The translations under genes were made by a program, and so were the position numbers. The notes below the pieces were generated by a model, which had not been told where the DNA came from, did not search any database, and worked only from the letters and a program-made list of their open reading frames with translations. Positions 38,892 through 49,607 of a stretch of 64,000 nt of DNA are shown one piece after another (position 1 is the first letter of the stretch; each line of letters opens with the position of its first letter). The DNA comes from Acetobacter aceti NBRC 14818 (GTDB lineage Bacteria; Pseudomonadota; Alphaproteobacteria; Acetobacterales; Acetobacteraceae). The stretch spans positions 682,001 through 746,000 of the forward strand of contig NZ_AP023410.1 in assembly GCF_000193495.2 (NCBI RefSeq), written 5' to 3'.

Positions 38892-40817
38892 TTAGCCGGG
38901 CTGCGGGGATGCATCTCCCAGAGAAGGCGGTGCCGTCGGTTTACCGATCACCGGCGGCACCGAAGAGCGCCGGTTTTCCGGCATGGCATCATCGACCACC
39001 ACGCGTTCAATCGGCTCGCCGCGCAGGATCTGACGGATCTCCTCACCACTCAATGTTTCATATTCAAGCAGCGCTTCCGCCAGACGGTGCAGCTCATCAA
39101 TGTGCTCGATCAGCAGTGTCCGGGCACGGTCATAAGCGGAATCGATCAGTCTCTTGACCTCGCCATCAATGTCACGTGCCGTCTCTTCCGAGATGTTCTT
39201 GTTCTGCGTCACGGAGTGACCGAGGAACACTTCCTGACCATTATCGCCGTAAGCGATCATGCCCATCTTCTCGCTCATACCCCATTCGGTCACCATCCGG
39301 CGCGCCTGATCGGTCGCCATCTTGATGTCACCGGATGCGCCACTCGTCACATTGTCCGGGCCAAAGATGATTTCCTCAGCAGCACGACCACCCATGGCGA
39401 GATCAAGCTCGGCCACACATTTCGCACGGCTCTTGGAGTAGCGATCCCCTTCCGGCAGGCTCATCACCATACCCAGAGCGCGTCCACGCGGAATAATGGT
39501 CGCCTTGTGAACGGGGTCCGTGCCGTGCGTCAGGATAGAGACAAGCGCATGCCCCCCTTCATGATAGGCCGTCATCTTCTTCTCGTCGTCACTCATTACC
39601 AGTGAGCGACGCTCGGTGCCCATGAGCACCTTGTCCTTGGCGTTCTCGAACTCCAGCATCGCAACGGTCCGCTTGCCCTGACGTGCGGCCAGAAGTGCGG
39701 CTTCGTTGACCAGATTGGCCAGATCGGCACCGGAGAAGCCCGGTGTTCCACGTGCAATCACCTTCGGATCAACGTCAGAAGCCAGCGGCACCTTGCGCAT
39801 ATGCACGCGCAGGATCTGCTCACGACCGTTCACATCCGGGTTCGGCACCACGACCTGACGGTCGAAGCGGCCCGGACGCAGCAGCGCAGGGTCAAGCACG
39901 TCAGGACGGTTGGTCGCAGCGATGAGGATCACGCCCTCATTGCTCTCGAAGCCATCCATCTCGACCAGCATCTGGTTGAGCGTCTGCTCACGCTCGTCGT
40001 TACCACCGCCAAGACCGGCACCACGGTGACGACCGACGGCGTCGATTTCGTCGATGAAGATAATGCAGGGAGCAGCCTTCTTGCCCTGCTCGAACATGTC
40101 GCGGACACGGGATGCACCCACACCCACGAACATTTCCACAAAGTCGGAACCGGAAATGGTGAAGAACGGAACGTTGGCTTCGCCTGCAATCGCACGCGCT
40201 AGCAGCGTCTTACCCGTGCCCGGGGGACCGACAAGCAGCACACCCTTCGGGATCTTGCCACCAAGACGGGTGAACTTCTGGGGGTCTTTCAGAAATTCGA
40301 CGATTTCCTCCAACTCACCCTTGGCTTCCTCAATGCCAGCGACATCAGCAAAGGTCACGCGCCCCTGTTTTTCCGTCAGCATCTTCGCACGGGACTTGCC
40401 GAAACCCATGGCACGACCACCGCCCGACTGCATCTGGCGCATCATGAACAGCCAGACCGCACCCACCAGAAGGAACGGGAACCAGTTCAGCACGATCCGC
40501 AGGAACGGATTGCCTTCTGCCTCAAGCGGTTTGGCGACCACTTCCACGCCCTTGCCCGTCAGACGGGAGACAAGGCCGGTATCCTGAGGCGCATAGGTCT
40601 CGAAGGAGGTACCGTTGGTCAGCGTGCCGGAAATATTGTGTTCCTGAATGATGACCGAGCGCACCTCACCCTTGTCGACATCACCAATGAAGTCGGAATA
40701 GGCGATCTGCTGCGCGGCATGCTGCGCCCCGGTGGGCTGGAACATGTTGAACAGGAACAACAGCAGAACAATGATGCAGACCCAGAGGGCCAAGTTACGT
40801 CCAAAATTATTGATCAC
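38892..40817 (-). CDS. ftsH: ATP-dependent zinc metalloprotease FtsH
   Basis: FtsH is the membrane-bound AAA protease that degrades misfolded membrane proteins and regulators such as the heat-shock sigma factor. The 641-residue protein has two membrane helices (about residues 8-24 and 108-126), Walker A GPPGTGKT near 200, Walker [12 protein letters not shown], the second region of homology [20 protein letters not shown], and the zinc-binding HEGGH with a downstream Asp in the protease domain. It begins at a GTG. It lies 131 bp downstream of tilS, as in many proteobacteria. Confidence 0.97.
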   Translation of the reverse strand: MINNFGRNLALWVCIIVLLLFLFNMFQPTGAQHAAQQIAYSDFIGDVDKGEVRSVIIQEHNISGTLTNGTSFETYAPQDTGLVSRLTGKGVEVVAKPLEAEGNPFLRIVLNWFPFLLVGAVWLFMMRQMQSGGGRAMGFGKSRAKMLTEKQGRVTFADVAGIEEAKGELEEIVEFLKDPQKFTRLGGKIPKGVLLVGPPGTGKTLLARAIAGEANVPFFTISGSDFVEMFVGVGASRVRDMFEQGKKAAPCIIFIDEIDAVGRHRGAGLGGGNDEREQTLNQMLVEMDGFESNEGVILIAATNRPDVLDPALLRPGRFDRQVVVPNPDVNGREQILRVHMRKVPLASDVDPKVIARGTPGFSGADLANLVNEAALLAARQGKRTVAMLEFENAKDKVLMGTERRSLVMSDDEKKMTAYHEGGHALVSILTHGTDPVHKATIIPRGRALGMVMSLPEGDRYSKSRAKCVAELDLAMGGRAAEEIIFGPDNVTSGASGDIKMATDQARRMVTEWGMSEKMGMIAYGDNGQEVFLGHSVTQNKNISEETARDIDGEVKRLIDSAYDRARTLLIEHIDELHRLAEALLEYETLSGEEIRQILRGEPIERVVVDDAMPENRRSSVPPVIGKPTAPPSLGDASPQPG

Positions 40818-40864
40818 GACATCCGTTCCATACTGTTCCTATACGCGTCCGTTCCTGTGGCGCT

Positions 40865-40878
40865 GGTCTCATGAGACC
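40865..40878. repeat. Perfect 14-bp palindrome upstream of ftsH
   Basis: GGTCTCATGAGACC lies about 50 bp before the ftsH start, in the tilS-ftsH gap. It could be an operator or a leader hairpin of ftsH. Confidence 0.4.
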
Positions 40879-40948
40879 GGTTTCACGCGACGAATGCAAT
40901 CCTGTTCATGCTGACATTGGGTCTTCGCACCCTGCATGAAAGTGGCGC

Positions 40949-42277
40949 TCAGGTTAAATATGCGTTCATCCAGCGGAAAGTTGCCGTCACAGGCGACGGC
41001 GGGGCAAAATCAAACGACACTTCTGCAAGCAGTTTCTGATCACCCACCCCCAGATGCGGCACGCACAGACGTTGCCCCTCTTTCCAGAGCGCAGGCAGCG
41101 TCGCAGTCAGCACAGCAGGCAGACCTGCCCGGTCTTTGCGGGGCAATCCCGATCCTGCGGCCCCCATCATGAGACCGGAAGGCATGTTCTCCCCTGAATA
41201 TCTGAGGACGAACCGCCTGTCCCAGCACTGATTTTCACCAGCCGGAACAAGAGATTGCATGGCTGCCATTTCCCGTATGAGCAACCACTGCTCCCGGCGG
41301 TCCTCGCCAGCCTTTCCTCTCAGCAACCTTACACCACCAAGAGTGCCGGGTATTTTTTTTTCACGCAGTTTTTCCACCGCATCCAGAGAGGGAAGATAAT
41401 CACTCCCTCCAATACAGCGAATCAACGCAGCCAGAGCATCCACGGATGGCAGTGTTTCTCCAAGCGCAACCCATCCCCCTGACATCAGGCACTGAGTCTC
41501 AACCAGATCATGGGTGATCGCCCTCTCCTGACGGACGCGTTCATCGGCAGCCATTTCAGCCTGCCGTAACAATGCCTGTTTCTCCGTCGGTGAGAGTTGT
41601 TTCCTCACCCTCACCCGTTCGGCTCGTTCATTTTCATTCGAAGGGTCATCACACCAGCCAAGCCCTGCCTGACGAAGCGTATTGCGGAGGGTCTCGCGAG
41701 AATAACCAAGCAGAGGGCGGATAATCCGGACATCCGCACGCTCGGACACCCATGCCATCCCCGACAGGCCTGTACCGCTGCCTCGCCTCTGCCGCATCCC
41801 AACGGTTTCCACCTGATCGTCAGCTTGATGAGCAACGAGCAGATCAACCGCCCCAACCCGGCGACAGGCTTCAATCAGCACTTCATAGCGGGCATCACGC
41901 GCACGTTTGGCCAGAGCCGGCCCATAAGGAAGATCCCTGACCCTGAGCAGTTCAGCGGGGATACCCAGTTCGGAGAGGGTTTTCAGCGCGCTTGCGGCTT
42001 CCTGCGCAAATTCGGGACGCAACCCGTGATCGACCACAAAGGCGATCAGCCGTTTTCTCCAGGATGCCGCAAGCCATGCCAGCGCGATGGAATCACCGCC
42101 ACCGGAAACAGCCAGAGCAACCGGAGGCGCAGCAGGATCGTCGGGAAGCCAAGGCCCCAGTCTGCGCATGATGGTCTGGAAATCGTTTCGCGAAACAGTC
42201 GTCTGACCGGAGAACAGGGAAGAATTGCACTCTTCCCACTGACCGGCCATCACACATTGACTCTCAGGAACATTCAC
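40949..42277 (-). CDS. tilS: tRNA(Ile)-lysidine synthase
   Basis: TilS modifies C34 of tRNA-Ile(CAU) to lysidine, which switches it from Met to Ile decoding. The N-terminal domain of this 442-residue protein has the PP-loop SGGGDS near residues 59-64, with DHGLRPE and AHQADDQVET typical of the family. The C-terminal part is divergent but of usual length. The start overlaps the end of the cpoB gene by 14 bases, so translation is probably coupled to it. This gene is essential in most bacteria. Confidence 0.92.
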   Translation of the reverse strand: MNVPESQCVMAGQWEECNSSLFSGQTTVSRNDFQTIMRRLGPWLPDDPAAPPVALAVSGGGDSIALAWLAASWRKRLIAFVVDHGLRPEFAQEAASALKTLSELGIPAELLRVRDLPYGPALAKRARDARYEVLIEACRRVGAVDLLVAHQADDQVETVGMRQRRGSGTGLSGMAWVSERADVRIIRPLLGYSRETLRNTLRQAGLGWCDDPSNENERAERVRVRKQLSPTEKQALLRQAEMAADERVRQERAITHDLVETQCLMSGGWVALGETLPSVDALAALIRCIGGSDYLPSLDAVEKLREKKIPGTLGGVRLLRGKAGEDRREQWLLIREMAAMQSLVPAGENQCWDRRFVLRYSGENMPSGLMMGAAGSGLPRKDRAGLPAVLTATLPALWKEGQRLCVPHLGVGDQKLLAEVSFDFAPPSPVTATFRWMNAYLT

Positions 42278-43151
42278 CCTGCTTTGAGAATAAAACCATC
42301 GATTTCGTTACGTTTTCGGAAGGATTGGGAAACTCGGACTTCAGTCTTGTCAGAGCCTGACAGGCCATCTTCTTGTTCCCAAGACCTATGAGCGCAGAAC
42401 TGACACCGAGCAGCGCATAGGGCGCCTTTGGTCCTTTGGGAGAAAGTTTATAAGCATCGTAATAAGCAACAGCGGACTCGCGAAATTGCTTTTGTCCGGC
42501 CAGAGACTGTCCCAGCAGATACTGACCGTCTATTTTTACAGCACCTTTTCCATGTGTGATTGCTGACTGAGCACTCTCCTGCGCCGCACTGTAATCATGC
42601 TTGAGAAGAGCCGCTTTTCCCGCCTTGAGAGCAGCCTCCGGTGTCTGGGCTGCTTCCGTCGAAGCCGTTGCCGCATGCGAAGCGCCCGTCTCTTCCTTCT
42701 TGCTGGTCGAGGATGTAGCTGCTGTAGTCGCAGCCGCAGCGCCGCCACCATTCTGGGCAGCAAACTGCATATCGCTCATCTGCTTGGAAAGAGAAGCACT
42801 CTGTTCCTTGACCTGGTTGGTCAGTTCTTCAAGCTGCCCACGCATGTCACGCTGCTGGGACTCAAGCGTATTCACCCGATCGAGAAGCTGGGCGACAAGG
42901 TCACCGTTCGCTCCTCCAGACTGGCTGCCCACAGCCACAGGGGCAGGCAAAGAGCCCGATGATGATGCCCCACTGCTCTGAACCTGAGACAGTTGCTGAC
43001 GCAACTCCATGATCTGGTCCTGAAGCGCGATGCCTTCCCGGCTGGAAACCTGCGCGTGCGCCACGACCGGCCCAAAAGACAGGAACACGGTGGATACCAT
43101 CAGGCACGTCATCCGGAAGGGATTCCGGAACGGGTAAGAAAATCCTGTCAT
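42264..43151 (-). CDS. cpoB: Cell division coordinator CpoB (YbgF) of the Tol-Pal system
   Basis: A 295-residue periplasmic protein with a signal peptide (hydrophobic MVSTVFLSFGPVVAHAQ), a coiled-coil segment rich in Gln and Leu (about residues 40-125) that forms the trimerising part, an Ala/Thr/Ser-rich linker, and C-terminal TPR repeats from about 165, including LLKHDYSAAQESAQ and GQKQFRESAVAYYDAYKL. CpoB connects peptidoglycan synthesis with outer-membrane constriction. ATG 43112 is an alternative start giving a shorter signal peptide. It lies downstream of pal in the tol cluster. Confidence 0.92.
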   Translation of the reverse strand: MTGFSYPFRNPFRMTCLMVSTVFLSFGPVVAHAQVSSREGIALQDQIMELRQQLSQVQSSGASSSGSLPAPVAVGSQSGGANGDLVAQLLDRVNTLESQQRDMRGQLEELTNQVKEQSASLSKQMSDMQFAAQNGGGAAAATTAATSSTSKKEETGASHAATASTEAAQTPEAALKAGKAALLKHDYSAAQESAQSAITHGKGAVKIDGQYLLGQSLAGQKQFRESAVAYYDAYKLSPKGPKAPYALLGVSSALIGLGNKKMACQALTRLKSEFPNPSENVTKSMVLFSKQGECS

Positions 43152-43422
43152 GACAAGTCTTGTGCGGCTGAAGAGCCGTCTCCCTCTGGCGTTGTCCCTG
43201 CCCTTCCGGCTTCTGCATATTCGTTACCAAAACACAGACAGCCAGAGGCTGGTAAAACATCTGTCAGTGCAAACGACAGACGATCATCTATCTGCTTATT
43301 TTAACATGATTCCTTATCCGACTAGCAAGCAACGAGGAACCACATGAAGCAACCCGTCATACTCGACTGCATCTTCCTTGAAGCAAAACACCTTCGCCAG
43401 AAAAGGAATTTCAAAGCACACC
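43152..43422. other. cpoB-pal intergenic region
   Basis: With the pal terminator this gap is 347 bp. Aside from that hairpin, I see no gene or clear promoter; a promoter for cpoB-tilS would be expected here because pal has its own terminator. Confidence 0.5.
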
Positions 43423-43465
43423 AAAAAAAAGACCGGACAGATGCGTAAGCACCTGCCCGGTCTTT
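43423..43465 (-). terminator. Rho-independent terminator of pal
   Basis: On the minus strand AAAGACCGGGCAGGTGC pairs with GCATCTGTCCGGTCTTT (one mismatch or wobble region), loop TTAC, followed by a long T-run. It ends the tol-pal transcript. Confidence 0.85.
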
Positions 43466-43498
43466 CAAACGTCACAATAAAACTGTTCCAGACAGAAA

Positions 43499-43978
43499 TT
43501 ACTGAACGGACGTGATCGCGTTACGGTTCTGCGCCCAGACATCTTCACCTTCGCCGGTCGCTGTCGGACGATCCTTACCATAGGAAATCGTCGTCATGCG
43601 TGAGCTGGCGGAACCCTTCGCAACGAGATAGTCGCGAGCGGCATTCGCACGACGCTGACCCAGCGCAAGGTTGTATTCCTCAGTGCCACGGTCATCGCAG
43701 TTGCCGGCAATCTGCACGGAAACCTGCGGATACTTCGCAAGCCAGTCAGCCTGCTTGTCGAGGGTAGCCTTGGCGTCGCCGGAAAGGCCGCTCTGGTTCA
43801 GCTCGAAGAAAACGCGGTCGCCCACATTTGCAACGAGATCAGCTTCGCTTCCCGGCACCGGGCCGCTCGGCTGTACAGCAGCGCCTGAACCGGTGTTGGC
43901 ACCGGTGTTGGTGTGATCATTAGAGCAGCCAGCAAGAAGAGCCGCTACACCGAGCGCACCAAGAAGTTTCAGTCTCAT
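43499..43978 (-). CDS. pal: Peptidoglycan-associated lipoprotein Pal
   Basis: A 159-residue lipoprotein with signal MRLKLLGALGVAALLAGC (lipobox LAGC, Cys18), a Gly/Thr/Asn-rich linker and an OmpA-like domain from about residue 48. The domain has VFFELNQSGLS, AGNCDDRGTEEYNLALGQRRA split by its conserved Asp and Arg that hold diaminopimelate, and ISYGKDRP. Pal binds peptidoglycan and TolB and keeps the outer membrane drawn in at division. It follows tolB by 245 bp. Confidence 0.96.
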   Translation of the reverse strand: MRLKLLGALGVAALLAGCSNDHTNTGANTGSGAAVQPSGPVPGSEADLVANVGDRVFFELNQSGLSGDAKATLDKQADWLAKYPQVSVQIAGNCDDRGTEEYNLALGQRRANAARDYLVAKGSASSRMTTISYGKDRPTATGEGEDVWAQNRNAITSVQ

Positions 43979-44223
43979 TTGTTTGATCCTGGGATCAGTT
44001 CCCTAAACGGAACATAAGGGGATGGGATGGATAGAAACGGACCAGTTTTACTTCTCCGGCAACAGAAAATCTGCTCCCACTGCAGAAGCAATTTCCTACC
44101 GGAGGTTGCCACTCGGTAAGCCACATTGCTGAAGACACGTCAAGCATCTTCAGCATATGCCTTACTATTTTGCATATCCACCCTGCATGAAAGACACTCT
44201 CAAAAGCGTGAATACTTGCAGTG

Positions 44224-45600
44224 TCAGACGTTCAGCGGAGACCATGTCGGACCTGAACCACCTTCCGGCGTCGGGATGGCCAGTTCATGGAAGCCAGTAA
44301 TATCAATCGTATGGATAGCCGCCCCACCGCTGGCCCCGCTGCGGGAGAAGGCCAGAACGCGACCATTCGGGCAGAAGCTGGGTGATTCCACCGTATAGCC
44401 CTGCGTCATGATACGCTCGCCGGTTCCATCGGGATTCATGATACCCAACGAGAACTGTCCGCCTGAAATGCGGGTAAAACCGATCAGATCGCCCCGTGGA
44501 GACCAGACGGAATCTCCATAATTGCCACTACCAAACGAGAGTCGGCGTGCGGCACCACCACTCGCACTCATGATGTAGAGCGCAGGTGAACCGCCCTTGT
44601 CAGAGTTGAATACAATCTGGGAACCGTCAGGGCTGAAGCTCGGGCTCACATTAATAGCCCCACCCGAAGAGGTAATCTGCCGCTTGGCGCCGGACGCAAT
44701 ATTGACCGAATACAGGTCAGAACCGCTTCCTTTCGCCACAGGAACAATCAGGGAGTTACCATCAGGCGAATAGTGCGGGCCAAGCGGAACGCCGTTGAAG
44801 TCACCGATGATGCGCTGATGGCCGCTGGCGAGATCAAACACATAAATCCGCGGCACGGTCGAGGCATAGGAAAGAAAAGCAATCTGGTCGCGCACCGGGC
44901 TGAATGCCGGCAGCTTGGTCTGCGTGCTGCTCAGGATGCGGCAGTTCGCGCCATCCTGATCCATGACAGCCAGCCGCATACGGGGCTGATGCACGGAACC
45001 AGAACGGGAGATAAAGCCAATCCGGGTGTCGAAATATCCCTTCTCACCAAGCATCCGCTGATAGATCACGTCGCCCATGATGTGAGCGATCCGACGCCAG
45101 TTGGCCGCATTGGTGGTGTAAGCCGTTCCCTGAATCTGCTGACCTGCGAGAACGTCCCACAGCCGGAACTCAACGCGAATGCTACCGCTTCCCGAGAAGC
45201 CGCCTGTGACGGCCGCATGAGCACCCATCGCCTTGTAAGGCGCGAAATCGGGCGTACCAGACATGGCGGAGCCGGGAAGAACCTTGAACAGACCCGTGTT
45301 GGAAAGGTCGTTTGTCACAACCTGCGTGATCTGCTCACCAACACCCGGACCAAAGGAAGGAATCACGATGGGGATAGGAGCCGTACGAGCCTGATCCACC
45401 GTGATTTCTGCCGCCGGAGCATCAGCCGCAGCCCAAGCTGACAAAGGTGTCGCCGTCAGTCCTCCGACCAGTCCGGCCCCCGCCGCCAGACCACCACCCA
45501 GAAGGGAGCGACGGCGCATGCCGTTCGGACCAAACGCCTCCGCAAGAGCTTCGGCCTCATGATCCGGGAGATAGCGGTTGGAAATCGAAACCATGGTCAT
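44224..45600 (-). CDS. tolB: Tol-Pal system beta-propeller protein TolB
   Basis: TolB is the periplasmic beta-propeller that shuttles between Pal and TolA. This 458-residue protein has an N-terminal extension with a Tat-like signal (MRRRSLLGGGLAAGAG at residues 28-43), the TolB N domain, and a propeller with repeats such as PAFSPVRDQIAFLS, PHYSPDGNSLIV, PSFSPDGSQIVF and SPRGDLIGFT. ATG 45600 has AGAGGA four to five bases upstream; starting there puts 27 residues before the twin-Arg signal, which is unusual. It lies 22 bp downstream of tolA. Confidence 0.94.
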   Translation of the reverse strand: MTMVSISNRYLPDHEAEALAEAFGPNGMRRRSLLGGGLAAGAGLVGGLTATPLSAWAAADAPAAEITVDQARTAPIPIVIPSFGPGVGEQITQVVTNDLSNTGLFKVLPGSAMSGTPDFAPYKAMGAHAAVTGGFSGSGSIRVEFRLWDVLAGQQIQGTAYTTNAANWRRIAHIMGDVIYQRMLGEKGYFDTRIGFISRSGSVHQPRMRLAVMDQDGANCRILSSTQTKLPAFSPVRDQIAFLSYASTVPRIYVFDLASGHQRIIGDFNGVPLGPHYSPDGNSLIVPVAKGSGSDLYSVNIASGAKRQITSSGGAINVSPSFSPDGSQIVFNSDKGGSPALYIMSASGGAARRLSFGSGNYGDSVWSPRGDLIGFTRISGGQFSLGIMNPDGTGERIMTQGYTVESPSFCPNGRVLAFSRSGASGGAAIHTIDITGFHELAIPTPEGGSGPTWSPLNV

Positions 45601-45622
45601 GTGTCCTCTCTAATCCTGCGGC

Positions 45623-46669
45623 TTACGGCCGGAAGACGAATTTCAGAGTCTGGGTCTTGCCCAGCAGGTTCTTCGGAATAGGCAGTTTTGAACAGGTCGG
45701 ACTGAGCACTGCCGCCCGTGCCCGTTCGGCAAGGGCGCGGTAAGACGAATCGCTGTTCATCTTCGCCAGCGTTTCAGGCGCAAAAGTGACAATGCGCGCC
45801 TCGCCACTCGCATCGACCGTCACGACGAGATGCGCAACGAACGTCGCATAGTCCTTGGCAGCGGTATCTTCCGTGTAGCAACGACGGACTTCTCCGCCGA
45901 TGGCACGCTGATCGCCCGCGCTCATCTTGCCCGTGATATCCCCGTTGGGCGAACCACCACCATCGGGTGAACCACCCTGACGCGGATTGGCCTGCCCTTT
46001 GGGGGCATGCGTCTGCTTGGAGTCAGCGCGGAAGGAATCCAGCGTCTCCAGCAGGGAGTGCGTGTCAGCCTCGGTTTTCTTGGCCGGGTTGGGCTGCGTG
46101 ATGTGCGAGGGCAGCACCATATCCGGCAGCTTGTCCGTGGGCTGAGACATCGGCGACGGCGGCGCGACGGCAGATGATGTCACAGCTGGCGCCTGCAGGG
46201 ACGGCGGAGCCGCGACCTTGGAAGGCGTCGGTTTTGCCGGAGGCGTCGGCGGCGTCTTTTCAGCGTCCGGCGACGGCTCCTCCACCTTTGGTGGAATTGG
46301 CGTATCCGGCAACGGCGGCGCTTCGGTCGGCGGCGGTGGCGGCACAGGCGGCGGAGGTGGTGGCGGAGGCGGCGTCTCTTCCGGCGGTAACGGCTTTGGA
46401 GGAGTCGGCGTCTGCGGCGCGTCTACCTTTTCGGGAGCCGGAGCTGGCGCGGGCTTGGAAGAAGGCGTGGCGGATTTGGCCGGAGGGCCGGAATCGCTGC
46501 TGGCACCTTCAAACTGCACTTCTACCGGTGGGGGTTCCTTGGGTTCCTCAGGCGGCTTCTGCTCTGGAAGAGCCAGCAGCAAGGCAGCGAGGATCAGGAA
46601 ATGCAGCGAGCCCGAGACAATCGTCGAGCGCCGCATCAGAATGGTTTCGGAACGGCGGGGCCGAACCAT
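45623..46669 (-). CDS. tolA: TolA-like energy transducer
   Basis: A 348-residue protein with a single N-terminal membrane helix (SGSLHFLILAALLLALP near residues 19-35) followed by a long Pro/Glu/Ala/Lys-rich spacer that spans the periplasm, including runs of up to nine Pro, and a C-terminal globular TolA/TonB-like domain with VRRCYTEDTAAKDYATFVAHLVVTVD. TolA links TolQR proton flow to Pal-TolB. The central domain is Pro-rich rather than the Ala-rich helix of E. coli, which is common in alphaproteobacteria. It lies between tolR and tolB, which settles the identity. Confidence 0.9.
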   Translation of the reverse strand: MVRPRRSETILMRRSTIVSGSLHFLILAALLLALPEQKPPEEPKEPPPVEVQFEGASSDSGPPAKSATPSSKPAPAPAPEKVDAPQTPTPPKPLPPEETPPPPPPPPPVPPPPPTEAPPLPDTPIPPKVEEPSPDAEKTPPTPPAKPTPSKVAAPPSLQAPAVTSSAVAPPSPMSQPTDKLPDMVLPSHITQPNPAKKTEADTHSLLETLDSFRADSKQTHAPKGQANPRQGGSPDGGGSPNGDITGKMSAGDQRAIGGEVRRCYTEDTAAKDYATFVAHLVVTVDASGEARIVTFAPETLAKMNSDSSYRALAERARAAVLSPTCSKLPIPKNLLGKTQTLKFVFRP

Positions 46670-46794
46670 GGAGAGTCAGACTCCTGACGTCATGCCGCAG
46701 TGCAGCAGATCGTGGAGAACCACTGAGGTCCACGACCACCGCACCGGGGCGCATGAAGGGAAAAGGGAACGTTCTGAACCATGAGTGACAGATC

Positions 46795-47244
<450 letters not shown>

Positions 47245-47247
47245 GAC

Positions 47248-47970
47248 TTACGCCCTTTCCTCGGACTGACGGGACAGGATGGCTGCGAATTCCGTGCCGA
47301 AGCCTTCCAGACGGTCCTGAAACTGCATCAGGGAATTGTTGATCACGTTGTAGCCAATCACAGCCGGAATGGCGGTGATAAGACCAATCGCAGTTGCAAA
47401 CAGAGCCTCGGAAATACCAGGCGCGACGACACTCAGGTTAGTGTTGTGCATGGCGGCAATCGAGCTGAACGAATGCATGATGCCCCAGACCGTGCCGAAC
47501 AGACCGATAAACGGTGCGATTGGACCGATGGTTGCGAGGAAAATCATCCAGCGCTCAAGGCGATCCATCTCACGCGTAATGGTGATGTTCATCGCCCTGT
47601 CGACGCGTTCCTGCACGCCGCCATGAACAAGGTCCACGCCCGGAATGCGGGAAGACCGACGCCACTCGCCCATTGCCGCGCCAAAAATGGCGGCCATCGG
47701 GTGAGACGGCTTGGCGCCCTCATTTTCATACAGATCGTCCAGGCTGCCGCCGGACCAGAACTTGTCCTCGAATGCCGTGGCCTGCCGTTCGACACGACGC
47801 ATGGTCACAATCTTGTCGAAAATGATGGCCCAGACCCAGATGCTGCAACCGACAAGGCCGAGCATGACCAGTTTGACGACCAACGACGCCTGCACAAACA
47901 GGCCCCACAGCGACAAATTCCCGCCCGCAGCTGCGGCGAGATTTGTTGCGTCTACCGCTGCTTGATCCAA
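47248..47970 (-). CDS. tolQ: TolQ (MotA/ExbB family proton channel)
   Basis: A 240-residue protein with three membrane helices (about residues 25-45, 138-158 and 172-195), the last two in the segments LATIGPIAPFIGLFGTVWGIM and ALFATAIGLITAIPAV, both hallmarks of the ExbB/TolQ/MotA family. TolQ powers the Tol-Pal envelope complex by proton flow. It is the first gene of tolQRAB-pal and lies 168 bp downstream of ybgC. Confidence 0.96.
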   Translation of the reverse strand: MDQAAVDATNLAAAAGGNLSLWGLFVQASLVVKLVMLGLVGCSIWVWAIIFDKIVTMRRVERQATAFEDKFWSGGSLDDLYENEGAKPSHPMAAIFGAAMGEWRRSSRIPGVDLVHGGVQERVDRAMNITITREMDRLERWMIFLATIGPIAPFIGLFGTVWGIMHSFSSIAAMHNTNLSVVAPGISEALFATAIGLITAIPAVIGYNVINNSLMQFQDRLEGFGTEFAAILSRQSEERA

Positions 47971-48138
47971 AAAACGCCTCCTGTCCTGATACGGACCTGC
48001 TTTTTCCTGCCGCGCAACCGGCTTCCGGCAAAAGCCGAAGAAGACAGTGCATATCCGACTCGTAAAACATTCGAATCGTCAGGCGATCCTTACTGGCTTC
48101 CTGCGGAAAGCAGAAGAGACCTTCCTATTATTCGTGTT

Positions 48139-48546
48139 TCATTCTTCAAGTCTGGCAAGGAGAGCACGCCACGAAGGCGGAAATCGGGCAGGACGTCCAT
48201 CTTCCGCACGAATACAGGCCAGACGTATGTCCGTATGGACGCAAAGTTCATCGTCCTTGAGGAAATCCTGCACCAGATGGCAGGTTGCCGCCGCCTGCGC
48301 CCTCAGTCTGGTCCGAACGGTAAAAACATCGTCAAGACGCAGTGGCCGACGGTAATCCAGAGTCGCATTGCGAACGACAAACAGCAGACCATAGTCGTTC
48401 AGCAGATCCATCGCCGACATGCCTTCCGAACGAATGGCCTCCGTGCGCGCTCTCTCTGCAAACGCCAGATAGCGCGCATGATAGACGACACCGCCCGCAT
48501 CGGTATCTTCGTAATAGATTCGGAAGTCGATGTTATGAATGGTCAT
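48139..48546 (-). CDS. ybgC: Tol-Pal-associated acyl-CoA thioesterase YbgC
   Basis: A 135-residue hotdog-fold thioesterase. The active-site motif [17 protein letters not shown] lies near residues 11-27, with the catalytic Asp in DTDAGG. It hydrolyses short acyl-CoA or acyl-ACP and is linked to phospholipid metabolism. It overlaps ruvB by four bases and stands directly before tolQ, the conserved position. Confidence 0.94.
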   Translation of the reverse strand: MTIHNIDFRIYYEDTDAGGVVYHARYLAFAERARTEAIRSEGMSAMDLLNDYGLLFVVRNATLDYRRPLRLDDVFTVRTRLRAQAAATCHLVQDFLKDDELCVHTDIRLACIRAEDGRPARFPPSWRALLARLEE

Positions 48547-49607
48547 GCTTCGCCTTCTTCGGTCGTGTCATCTTCGGCAAGAAGATCGAATTGCGCCATC
48601 TGCGCCGATGCTGGCGGAGTCAGTCCGAGATGTCGCCATCCCCGCTCGCCCAGCACGCGCCCCCGACTTGTACGGAGCACAAGACCTTCCTGAATGAGGT
48701 AAGGCTCAATCACATCTTCCAGCGTGTCACGGGCTTCCGCCAAAGCAGCAGCCAGCGTCTCCACGCCCACAGGACCGCCATTATGGTATTCAGCGATACG
48801 TCGCAAATACCGCCGATCCATACCATCAAGGCCAAGGCCGTCCACTTCAAGCCGGGTCAGCGCCGCATCAGCCAGTTCCGCCCCGACCGGCTCATCACTG
48901 GTATTGCCGACAGAGGCAAAATCCCTGACCCGACGCAGGAGGCGTCCGGCGATACGCGGTGTGCCACGGGACCGACGGGCAACCTCCATCGCTCCGGCTT
49001 CCGTCAGCGCAAAGCCGAGCTTGCGTGCGCCTCGCGACACGATCAGTTGCAACTCGTCTGGAGTATAGAACACCAGCCGTAACGGAATACCGAAACGGTC
49101 CCGCAGAGGTGTGGCCAGCAGCCCAGCACGGGTTGTTGCCGCCACCAGCGTAAATGGCGCGAGATCAATTCTTACCGACCGAGCCGCAGGCCCCTCTCCG
49201 ATGATCAGATCAAGCTGGAAATCTTCCATCGCCGGATAGAGGATTTCCTCGATGGCGGGTTGCAGGCGATGGATCTCGTCAATGAACAGAACATCACGCG
49301 GCTGAAGATTGGTCAGAATCGCAGCCAGATCCCCTGCCCTCTGGATCACCGGCCCGGACGTAGCGCGGAATCCGACGCCCAGTTCACGCGAGACAATCTG
49401 CGCGAGCGTCGTCTTTCCCAGTCCCGGCGGCCCATGCAGCAGGACATGATCGAGCGCCTCCCCACGATTGCGTGCGGCCTCGATAAAAATAGCGAGATTT
49501 TCCCGGCTGGATTTCTGTCCTGTGAAATCGGCAAGGGTTTGCGGGCGAAGGCCTCCTTCACCAAGATCCTCTTCGGTGCGCTCAGGGTCGACTGTGCGGT
49601 CGTTCAT
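48543..49607 (-). CDS. ruvB: Holliday junction DNA helicase RuvB
   Basis: RuvB is the hexameric AAA motor that drives branch migration with RuvA. The 354-residue protein has [12 protein letters not shown] at the start, Walker [13 protein letters not shown] near residue 60, Walker [10 protein letters not shown], and the C-terminal winged helix ([20 protein letters not shown]). Length is normal. It overlaps ruvA by four bases at its start and ybgC by four at its end. Confidence 0.97.
   Translation of the reverse strand: MNDRTVDPERTEEDLGEGGLRPQTLADFTGQKSSRENLAIFIEAARNRGEALDHVLLHGPPGLGKTTLAQIVSRELGVGFRATSGPVIQRAGDLAAILTNLQPRDVLFIDEIHRLQPAIEEILYPAMEDFQLDLIIGEGPAARSVRIDLAPFTLVAATTRAGLLATPLRDRFGIPLRLVFYTPDELQLIVSRGARKLGFALTEAGAMEVARRSRGTPRIAGRLLRRVRDFASVGNTSDEPVGAELADAALTRLEVDGLGLDGMDRRYLRRIAEYHNGGPVGVETLAAALAEARDTLEDVIEPYLIQEGLVLRTSRGRVLGERGWRHLGLTPPASAQMAQFDLLAEDDTTEEGEA

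Noticed and set aside
46218..46784. Gly-rich plus-strand frame and short GC-rich repeats
   Set aside because: They are the complement of the Pro-rich TolA spacer, a low-complexity coding region rather than a gene or repeat array.
47446..48693. A 415-codon plus-strand frame over tolQ and ybgC
   Set aside because: It crosses two clear minus-strand genes and their gap and shows no protein-like pattern.
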